A DNA stretch of 5,144 nt from the NCBI GenBank assembly GCA_016929205.1, contig JAFGJF010000442.1, forward strand, positions 1-5,144, read 5' to 3'. This document shows, piece after piece, positions 1 to 5,144 of this stretch. Made by a program: the position numbers and the translations under genes. Within the stretch, counting starts at the first letter, position 1, and each line of letters begins with the position of its first letter. This stretch comes from Anaerolineae bacterium (GTDB taxonomy: Bacteria; Chloroflexota; Anaerolineae; JAFGEY01). The notes under the pieces are model-generated. The model saw only the letters and a list, made by a program, of their open reading frames with translations. It was not told where the DNA came from and did no database searches.

Positions 1-144
1 ACATTGTTTGTCGATGCGTTCGATTTCTTGGAATGCCTCGCCCCTACAGAATTGTTACCCTATTTTCTCTGCAAAATGAACCATCCCGTAGTAAATATCG
101 TTGCCGGTGGTGGCTGCCCGCAAGATCCAGACGGGCGGACTTGA
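1..144 (+). CDS. possible 3' end of an upstream gene (weak)
   Basis: Reading from base 1, the first frame stays open for 47 codons and stops at TGA 142-144, 22 nt before the preferred start of the next gene. The predicted tail, beginning TLFVDAFDFLECLAPTELL, matches no family I recognise. An open frame of this length is easily due to chance, and codon third positions show no clear G/C preference. It is listed only because its position and orientation suit the end of an upstream gene in the same unit. The alternative is a non-coding leader: the first 100 bases are visibly richer in A+T than the genes. I could not pick a convincing -35/-10 pair in it. Confidence 0.2.
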   Translation, partial: TLFVDAFDFLECLAPTELLPYFLCKMNHPVVNIVAGGGCPQDPDGRT

Positions 145-152
145 AGAACAGC

Positions 153-166
153 GAGGAAAGAAAGGG
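153..166 (+). promoter_or_regulatory. ribosome binding site deciding the start of the DUF2079 gene
   Basis: The purine-rich stretch GAGGAAAGAAAGGG lies directly upstream of ATG 167, with GAGG at 153-156 leaving a 10-nt spacer. The only earlier start in the same frame that I considered, a TTG at 101, has no Shine-Dalgarno-like sequence before it and would add 22 polar residues ahead of the first membrane segment. This site therefore favours ATG 167. Confidence 0.6.
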
Positions 167-2059
167 ATGGCACGGATTAACGGCACAGATCGTCGGTGGA
201 TGGACTATGTTGCTTGTGTTTTGGCGATTCTGTTTGCTGTGGTTTTTTCAGTGTTGCTGTTTCGCAAGCACGAATCGTTCAACACACGCACATACGATTT
301 TGCCCGCTTTGACCAGGCGATCTGGAACACGCTCCACGGTCGTTTTCTCTTTTCCACGATCTTGAATCATTCCATTCTCGGGAACCACTTTTCGCCTATG
401 CTGGCGCTGCTGTCACCGCTGTTCCTCATCTGGAATGATGCCAGGGTGCTGTTTCTGGTCCAGGCAATCGGCGTTGCCATTGCCGGGTTGTTTCTCTACC
501 AGATTGTGCGTGTCAAGCAGGTCCGGCTCGCTCTGCCTTTCCTGCTGGCTTTTTATCTGAATCCTGCGTTGCACGAGGTCACGACGTTCGAGTTCCGCCG
601 CGTGGTGCTCGCGATACCTTTCCTGGCTATGGCTTTCTATGCGCTCTATACACGGAAACGATGGTGGATGGCTCTGGGGTTGGGTTTGGCTCTCCTGTGC
701 AAAGAGAATGTCGGGTTCATTGTGTTTATGGTCGGCGTTTACCTGACCCTGTTCGAGCGTGATTGGAAGTGGGGCTTGCCGTTGATCGTCGTTGGCGCCG
801 CGTGGGTGATCGTGGTCAGTCTGGTCGTGATTCCGGCGTTTGCACCACCCAAGGAAAACGCTGACGTCTACCCACAGCTCTATTACTTTGAAGGGTTGGG
901 CAGCTCTTACGAAGAGATCCTGGGCAACGTGCTGCGTGACCCGCTCATCATCATCCGGCAGATGTTTGACCGGGAGCGAATCCAGGCGTTGTGGCGTGTT
1001 CTGATGCCGCTAGGGCTGGTGCTGCCCTTCCTGGCCCCCGACTGGACGTTGATCTGCCTGCCAACGATGGCCTATATGCTGCTCAGCAACGAGCCCCGGT
1101 TGTACCGGTTCGAGACCTGGCACCTGTCAACCGTGCTCCCCGTTCTGTTCGCTGCCATCGGCGTCGGCCTGGGGCGGCTCTCCTCAAGATGGGCCGCCTG
1201 GTTGACCGCGCTCTTGGTGGGCGCGACTGTCGTCGGGTACGTCCTGTTCAGCCCGGCGCCGGGCGGCGGTACCTACGATGCGAACCTGTATGACGTCACC
1301 GAGCACCACCGCCTCGCTGCCGCGATCGTCGAGGCCGTCCCGGCCAGCGCCAGCGTGGCTACCCAGGCGCATTACGTGCCGCACCTGTCCCATCGCGAAC
1401 ACATCTACCATTATCCGTGGATCACCATCGGCCTGGAAAACACCGACTTTATTCTGCTGGACGGGCACTCTAATCCCTATCCCTTTTCGCCAGATGAACT
1501 TGGCGATCAGATTAACAACCTGCTGGCCGATACAACATACACGATCGAAATGGAGGCGGATGGCATCTATTTGTTCCGAAGGCAGGACTGGTCGTTCCCG
1601 ATCGAGCACGTCGCCGGGGGCACGATGGGGCTGTCTTGCGGTGAGGTGGCCGTACAAGACGAACAGGGGTTCTTGGTGCCGGTTGTTGAGAGGCCGGTCG
1701 GACTTGAGCCGGGACAACGGGTCCGGGTGAGCCTGTACTGGGAGGCGCTAGCCGACGTAGAGCGGGAACGAACCGTCTCTGTGCGGATCGCCGACGTGTC
1801 GGGTAGATTGGTCGGACAACATGACGGCTGGCCCGGGCAAGGCAAAAAACCAACGAGCTGGTGGAAAATGGGTTGGATGCTCAGGGACGTCCACACTCTC
1901 GATGTTTCGCCTGATGCGCAGCCTGGCCCCGGTTCGCTGAGCATCGTCGTATATGACAGCTATAGCGGCGAAATTGTCCCCTTTGATGGCGCGATAGAGA
2001 TGCTGCGGCTCTGCGATGTGACGATCGCATCGTCACTCGCGCAGGCCGGAACCAGATAG
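167..2059 (+). CDS. DUF2079 polytopic membrane protein with C-terminal beta-rich domain
   Basis: This encodes a 630-residue integral membrane protein of the DUF2079 family, which is GT-C-like and has no firmly established reaction. A first membrane helix spans about 14-32. The family-type first loop follows: YDFARFDQAIWNT (43-55), then NHFSP (73-77). About eight to ten more hydrophobic segments lie between 78 and 361, with KEN (179-181) after a helix as is typical of the family. Residues 396-432 carry the soluble part that usually follows the helices in DUF2079, with YVPHLSHRE (403-411) and FILLD (428-432). From about 485 to 620 a second soluble domain contains LYWEAL (523-528), PT (562-563) and RD (573-574). 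This matches the tail of the next protein and is not something I associate with every DUF2079 member. Both soluble parts should lie outside the membrane. ATG 167 is chosen because a purine-rich ribosome site precedes it. The next gene begins 15 nt downstream, which suggests co-transcription. The family call is firm; the enzymatic role is inferred from the GT-C-like layout and the neighbours. Confidence 0.9.
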   Translation: MARINGTDRRWMDYVACVLAILFAVVFSVLLFRKHESFNTRTYDFARFDQAIWNTLHGRFLFSTILNHSILGNHFSPMLALLSPLFLIWNDARVLFLVQAIGVAIAGLFLYQIVRVKQVRLALPFLLAFYLNPALHEVTTFEFRRVVLAIPFLAMAFYALYTRKRWWMALGLGLALLCKENVGFIVFMVGVYLTLFERDWKWGLPLIVVGAAWVIVVSLVVIPAFAPPKENADVYPQLYYFEGLGSSYEEILGNVLRDPLIIIRQMFDRERIQALWRVLMPLGLVLPFLAPDWTLICLPTMAYMLLSNEPRLYRFETWHLSTVLPVLFAAIGVGLGRLSSRWAAWLTALLVGATVVGYVLFSPAPGGGTYDANLYDVTEHHRLAAAIVEAVPASASVATQAHYVPHLSHREHIYHYPWITIGLENTDFILLDGHSNPYPFSPDELGDQINNLLADTTYTIEMEADGIYLFRRQDWSFPIEHVAGGTMGLSCGEVAVQDEQGFLVPVVERPVGLEPGQRVRVSLYWEALADVERERTVSVRIADVSGRLVGQHDGWPGQGKKPTSWWKMGWMLRDVHTLDVSPDAQPGPGSLSIVVYDSYSGEIVPFDGAIEMLRLCDVTIASSLAQAGTR

Positions 2060-2074
2060 AATGAGAGAAAGAGG

Positions 2075-4123
2075 ATGACAAGGACTCGGTTGCCGCGTCG
2101 CAATCGCTTTTCGCACCTGTTCCGTTCTGTATTTCCCGTTCTTTTTGTTTTTGCCCTGGCGTTTTTCCCGCGCGCGTTGGGCTATGTGGGTTCGATGAGT
2201 ATCTGGCAGTCCCGTGCCAAGGTATTTATGGACGCCCTCGCCAGCCGGGACTGGGCGAATACCCTGCAAGCGCCCCATCCCGGGGTCACGACGATGTGGC
2301 TGGCCGGGCTTGGCCGCCTGGCAAGCACGCCCTTTGTGTCCGATTTTGACGCTTTGTCGCTGGCGCAGCAATCGGCGATCGAACTCGCGCCCATAGCCCT
2401 CGTCGTCGCGCTGGCGATCGCTCTCGCCTATCTGCTGCTGGCGCGCGTATTCGACCGCCAGATCGCGCTGGTCGCCGCCTTGCTGTTGGCGCTCGACCCC
2501 TATCATATCTCCCTCTCCAAAGCCGTTCACGTCGATGCGCTGGTCAGTGTTTTTTCGATGCTCTCGGCGCTGCACCTCTGGGTGTTCATCAAAGAGCAGT
2601 CCCGGCTCCACATTCTCTTGTCGGGGATATTTGCCGCATTGGGGTTGCTGACCAAGACGCCAGCCATCTTTCTCGTTCCCTACCTTTTCCTCGTCCTCCT
2701 TGTCTGGCAAGCCAGCCGGTGGCTGAAGCACCGCCGGCACGTGCCTCAGACCGCTTATGGGCCGCGGCTGCTGCTGCGCCAGGTGGGAGCGGTCATCCTG
2801 TTGTGGGTGCTGGCTTTTGTCGTCACCTATTTCCTGGTCTGGCCATCGATGTGGATCCAGCCGGTCGAGACATTGGCGGTGACTTTTGGCGGTGCCCGCT
2901 ACTATCGGGATACGCCGCACGAGAATCCCACGTTTTTTATGGGGCAGGCGACGAGCCAGGATCCTGGCCCGCTCTTCTATCCCGTGAATATGGCGATCAA
3001 GACCACGGCGGTCTCGTTCATCGGCTTTTTGCTGAGCCTGCCGCTTCTTTTCCGCCGCCAATTGGAGCCGCACAAGCGCCTGGCGTTGTGGTTGGGACTG
3101 GCTTTTGTTTTCTTTTTTGCTTTCCAGATGACGTTGGGCGAAAAGAAATTCGCCCGTTATGCGCTGCCGGCTTTGCAGTTTGTGATCATTCTTGCCGGTG
3201 TGGGGTGGGTGGCACTCTCGAAATGGCTCGCCCGAGGCCGTTCCGTGCTGTTGGCCCTTTCGCTGGTTCTTGTCGTCACCGTTCAGGGTGCCGTGTCTAT
3301 CCCGCGCCATCCCTACTATGGCACACACTATAGCTATTTGTTTGGCGGGCCCAAACGTATCCTTGAGAGCGAAATCGTGGCCGGACAGGAAAAGGGCGAG
3401 GGGCTCGAGATGGCGGCCGACTATCTGAACAGCCTGCCGCTCTCCCCCCGGCTTGTCGTCGGCGTGCACCAGTTTGCCAGCTTTTATCCCTACTTTCAGG
3501 GAAAAAGTGTACCCTTGACCGACGATAAAGTCGATTACATACTCTTTACGCGCAGTATTGTCGTGCGCGGCCTGGATATCGAGGATTGGCAGGACGAGTG
3601 GGAGGCATACCGGAGCAGGGAGCCCAAATTCGTGGCCTCATTTGACGGCGTGCCCTACGTTTGGGTGTACAAAACCGGCCCGGTCATTGAGGAAACGGAC
3701 ATATCCCATCTCGTCCGGGCCACGATGGGAGGGTCCATTTCCTTGTTAGGCTACGATTTTGAGCCGTCGCAGGCGCGGCCCGGCGAGACCGTCCGTCTCG
3801 TTCTCTACTGGGAAGCGCTGCGCCTCGACGCTGGCGATTACACCGTCTTTAATCACTTGCTCGATCCGTCTGGCAGCGTCATCGCCCAAAAGGACAGCCA
3901 ACCGCAAGAGGGTATGTACCCCACCTATTTGTGGAGCGTGGGAGAACGGGTTCGGGACGAGTACCAACTCGCCGTTCCCCCGGACGCGTCTGCGGGAGAC
4001 TATACCTTTGCAGTAGGGATGTATGTCCTGCAGACCATGGAGCGGCTTCCGATCGTCACCCAGGCAGGAACGTCGCCGTACGACCATCGGCTGTTGCTTG
4101 AAGGGCCGGAGGTGCTTCGTTAA
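2075..4123 (+). CDS. GT39/PMT-like membrane glycosyltransferase with C-terminal beta-rich domain
   Basis: This encodes a 682-residue polytopic protein of the glycosyltransferase 39 (PMT/ArnT-like, GT-C) type. Members transfer a sugar from a polyprenyl-phosphate donor on the outer face of the membrane; the acceptor cannot be inferred here. The order is: a basic N-terminus (1-17), helix about 18-37, a first outer loop with HPGVTTMW (68-75), then about nine more helices to residue 406. Family-type motifs are LDPYHISLSKAVHVDAL (140-156), LTKTPA (192-197), DPGPLFYPV (296-304), KFARYALP (358-365) and GEGLEMAADYLN (441-452). The tail, about 546-675, is a soluble domain with LYWEAL (577-582), YPTYLW (615-620), RD (627-628) and PDA (636-638). 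The acidic Asp-Glu pair usual in the first loop of GT39 enzymes is not evident: after helix 1 the sequence reads GYVGSMSIWQSR. ATG 2075 is the first start after the upstream stop. It is preceded by the purine run GAGAGAAAGAGG (2063-2074), whose last GAGG abuts the ATG, so GAGAG is the more likely pairing part. The stop is TAA 4121-4123. Confidence 0.93.
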   Translation: MTRTRLPRRNRFSHLFRSVFPVLFVFALAFFPRALGYVGSMSIWQSRAKVFMDALASRDWANTLQAPHPGVTTMWLAGLGRLASTPFVSDFDALSLAQQSAIELAPIALVVALAIALAYLLLARVFDRQIALVAALLLALDPYHISLSKAVHVDALVSVFSMLSALHLWVFIKEQSRLHILLSGIFAALGLLTKTPAIFLVPYLFLVLLVWQASRWLKHRRHVPQTAYGPRLLLRQVGAVILLWVLAFVVTYFLVWPSMWIQPVETLAVTFGGARYYRDTPHENPTFFMGQATSQDPGPLFYPVNMAIKTTAVSFIGFLLSLPLLFRRQLEPHKRLALWLGLAFVFFFAFQMTLGEKKFARYALPALQFVIILAGVGWVALSKWLARGRSVLLALSLVLVVTVQGAVSIPRHPYYGTHYSYLFGGPKRILESEIVAGQEKGEGLEMAADYLNSLPLSPRLVVGVHQFASFYPYFQGKSVPLTDDKVDYILFTRSIVVRGLDIEDWQDEWEAYRSREPKFVASFDGVPYVWVYKTGPVIEETDISHLVRATMGGSISLLGYDFEPSQARPGETVRLVLYWEALRLDAGDYTVFNHLLDPSGSVIAQKDSQPQEGMYPTYLWSVGERVRDEYQLAVPPDASAGDYTFAVGMYVLQTMERLPIVTQAGTSPYDHRLLLEGPEVLR

Positions 4124-4201
4124 CGCAACGTTTGTGACCTGGAATGTGAGGAAAGCGACTGTGGCAGAGACAGGTGATGCTCAAAATGAAAAAGGCAGAG
4201 C

Positions 4202-4205
4202 AGGA
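4202..4205 (+). promoter_or_regulatory. ribosome binding site of the third gene
   Basis: AGGA lies 6 nt before ATG 4212. The codons just upstream in the same frame are TAG (4206-4208) and TGA (4209-4211), so ATG 4212 is the earliest possible start. The site and the tandem stops together fix the N-terminus. Confidence 0.65.
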
Positions 4206-4211
4206 TAGTGA

Positions 4212-5144
4212 ATGAAAAAAAACGGCATTGTTGTTTTACTGGTGCTCTTTGGTCTACTGGGCAGTGTATATAGCATCGTCACTCCGATTATGGAGGCTTC
4301 GGATGAGTTGTGGCATTATCCGATGGTCAAATACATTGCCGATAACTGGTCGCTGCCCTACCAGGATCCCGCTGCGCCGGAGACGCCGTGGCGGCAGGAG
4401 GGCAGCCAGGCGCCGCTGTACTATTTTCTCAATGCCGTTTTGACCTTCTGGATCGACACGTCCGATCTGCCGCTGGCCCGCTATCCCAACCCGCACGCCG
4501 ACAACGGGATCATCAAGCAGGACGGCAACGCCAATCTCATGATCCACGGGCTGGTCGATACCTGGCCCTGGCGGGGCACGGCGCTGGCCATCCACCTGAT
4601 CCGTTTTGGATCCGTTCTGATGGGCGCGGGCACGGTCTATTTCACCTACCGGCTGGCGCGCGAGGTGTGGCCGCGGCGGGTGGTCCTGGCCCTGGCGGCG
4701 GCGGCGATCACCGCCTTTAACCCCATGTTTTGTTTTATCAGCGGCTCGGTCAACAATGGGAACCTGGGCATGCTGCTGAGCGCGATCGGGATCTGGTTGT
4801 TGGTGAGGTTGGTGCGGCGGCATGGGGCTGCCCCCCCTTCACCTCCCCCCCGTGGAGGGGACCGAGGGGGGGTGTCTGGCGAGGTGATCCCCCCTTCACC
4901 TTCCCCCCTGAGGGGGGGATTGAGGGAGGGCTGGTGGCGGGATGTGGCTGTGCTGGGTCTCGTTCTGGGACTGGGCGTGTTGACCCGGACAAACACGATG
5001 GGGCTGCTGCCGCTCACTGCCCTGGCAATCGGCTATGTGGCCTGGCGGCGGCGGTCGTGGTGGCACTTGTTGAGCGGCGGGTTTGTCACCGCCGGGCTGG
5101 TGGCGCTCATTTCTGGCTGGTGGTTCGTGCGTAATGCCGTGCTC
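4212..5144 (+). CDS. GT39-like polytopic membrane glycosyltransferase, 3' end outside window
   Basis: The frame is open from ATG 4212 to the last base, giving 311 residues; the usual family length of roughly 500-850 residues suggests about half is present. Helix 1 spans about 5-24. The first outer loop follows with EASDELWHY (28-36), holding the acidic D31-E32 pair expected in GT39-type enzymes, then QEGSQAPLYY (62-71) and NPHADNG (93-99). Further helices lie at about 123-147, 155-178, 183-201, 243-258 and 283-303. The conserved-looking segments WPWRGTALAIHLIR (118-131) and LTRTN (257-261) support the family. Residues 207-240 are an odd Pro/Ser/Gly/Arg-rich linker encoded entirely by two C/G-run hairpin repeats. 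It sits between RLVRRHG and WWRD, in a loop predicted to face the cytoplasm from its flanking Arg residues. VNNGN (180-184) stands where I would expect Asn-Asn-Asp in relatives, a recollection not checked. DUF2142 is an alternative family label. A role in lipid-carrier-dependent surface glycosylation is inferred from the fold type and neighbours. Confidence 0.85.
   Translation, partial: MKKNGIVVLLVLFGLLGSVYSIVTPIMEASDELWHYPMVKYIADNWSLPYQDPAAPETPWRQEGSQAPLYYFLNAVLTFWIDTSDLPLARYPNPHADNGIIKQDGNANLMIHGLVDTWPWRGTALAIHLIRFGSVLMGAGTVYFTYRLAREVWPRRVVLALAAAAITAFNPMFCFISGSVNNGNLGMLLSAIGIWLLVRLVRRHGAAPPSPPPRGGDRGGVSGEVIPPSPSPLRGGLREGWWRDVAVLGLVLGLGVLTRTNTMGLLPLTALAIGYVAWRRRSWWHLLSGGFVTAGLVALISGWWFVRNAVL
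4831..4872. repeat. C/G-run hairpin repeat, copy 1
   Basis: This is an imperfect inverted repeat. Seven C plus T (4831-4838) pairs fully with A plus seven G (4865-4872), an 8-bp outer stem. Inside, CCTCC (4842-4846) pairs with GGAGG (4854-4858) around a 7-nt loop. It is a direct repeat of the unit at 4889-4930: both contain CCCCCCTTCACCT followed by a second C run, then G runs separated by a short A-containing spacer. Short elements of this appearance are scattered through many environmental bacterial genomes, from general recollection. Here it lies inside an open reading frame rather than between genes. No transposase is nearby. Confidence 0.8.
4889..4930. repeat. C/G-run hairpin repeat, copy 2
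   Basis: This second direct copy begins 57 bp after the equivalent base of copy 1, with a 16-bp spacer (4873-4888). It folds better than copy 1. The outer arms 4889-4898 and 4921-4930 pair at nine of ten positions, counting one G-T. The inner arms 4902-4908 and 4913-4919 pair over 7 bp around a 4-nt TGAG loop. Because 57 is a multiple of three, both copies are translated in the same frame, giving PPSPPPRGG and PPSPSPLRGG. There is no T-run after the hairpin, so it is not a typical intrinsic terminator. Confidence 0.8.

Noticed and set aside
52..97. Sigma70-like promoter (TTGTTA at 52-57, TAAATA at 92-97)
   Set aside because: The two boxes are 34 bp apart, far outside usable spacing. The hexamers at correct spacing from either box are poor matches.
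101..166. Upstream TTG start adding 22 residues to the DUF2079 protein
   Set aside because: There is no Shine-Dalgarno-like sequence before TTG 101, and the added residues are polar and family-atypical. ATG 167 has a purine-rich site in front of it.
2061..2078. Five-codon ATG mini-frame whose TGA overlaps the ATG of the GT39 gene
   Set aside because: No ribosome site precedes it. It arises naturally from the purine-rich sequence just before ATG 2075.
2033..3469. Long minus-strand open frame of 478 codons opposite the GT39 gene
   Set aside because: Its translation is a featureless mix of Gln, Arg, Lys, Asp and Gly with no recognisable domain, as expected from the antisense of a hydrophobic G+C-rich gene. 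The + strand carries clear GT39 motifs.
4254..4823. Minus-strand open frame of 189 codons
   Set aside because: It is a polar Gln/Arg/Pro/Asp-rich antisense shadow of the third gene, with no motif or ribosome site.
4831..4930. CRISPR array or intrinsic terminator
   Set aside because: There are only two copies with a 16-bp spacer, and the repeats are C/G homopolymer hairpins inside a gene. No T-run follows either hairpin.
4825..4933. GGGCTG direct repeats at 4825-4830 and 4928-4933 as a target-site duplication around the hairpin repeats
   Set aside because: The second GGGCTG overlaps the repeat's own G run, so a six-base match is easily coincidental. Removing one copy plus the insert deletes 103 bp, which is not a multiple of three and would break the frame.
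4730..5134. Plus-strand open frame of 134 codons crossing the repeats in another frame
   Set aside because: The frame starting at 4212 continues the membrane-helix pattern on both sides of the repeats (LGLVLGLGVLTRTN after them). This alternative gives no such pattern and no family match.

Overview
This window reads as ordinary bacterial chromosome, probably from a Chloroflexota (Anaerolineae-like) organism. That assignment is inference. It rests on a type of GT39 membrane protein with an HPGVTTMW motif and a C-terminal beta-rich domain, a neighbouring DUF2079 protein, moderately high G+C, and short C/G-run hairpin repeats, all of which I associate with that phylum. No RNA gene, CRISPR array, transposase, integrase or phage gene is visible.

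Layout: all supported genes lie on the + strand. Positions 1-166 are a leader that may hold the last codons of an upstream gene (weak). Positions 167-2059 encode a 630-residue DUF2079 polytopic membrane protein. After a 15-nt gap, 2075-4123 encode a 682-residue GT39/PMT-like membrane glycosyltransferase. An 88-nt gap with no visible terminator or convincing promoter follows. A third polytopic GT39-like gene starts at 4212 and is still open when the window ends at 5144 (first 311 residues).

The three genes look like one transcription unit of GT-C-type proteins. Such enzymes usually take sugars from a polyprenyl-phosphate carrier and transfer them on the outer face of the cytoplasmic membrane, so a role in cell-surface glycosylation is a fair guess. 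No substrate can be read from the sequence, and no nucleotide-sugar or carrier-charging enzyme is in view.

Two observations stand out. First, the DUF2079 and GT39 proteins, whose membrane parts differ, end in the same type of extracytoplasmic domain. A gapless hand alignment gives 31 identities over 75 residues. Second, the third gene carries two direct copies of a C/G-run hairpin repeat, 57 bp apart. They are read through in frame as a Pro/Ser/Gly/Arg linker in a predicted cytoplasmic loop between two membrane segments. I see no convincing novel defence, mobile or regulatory system here.
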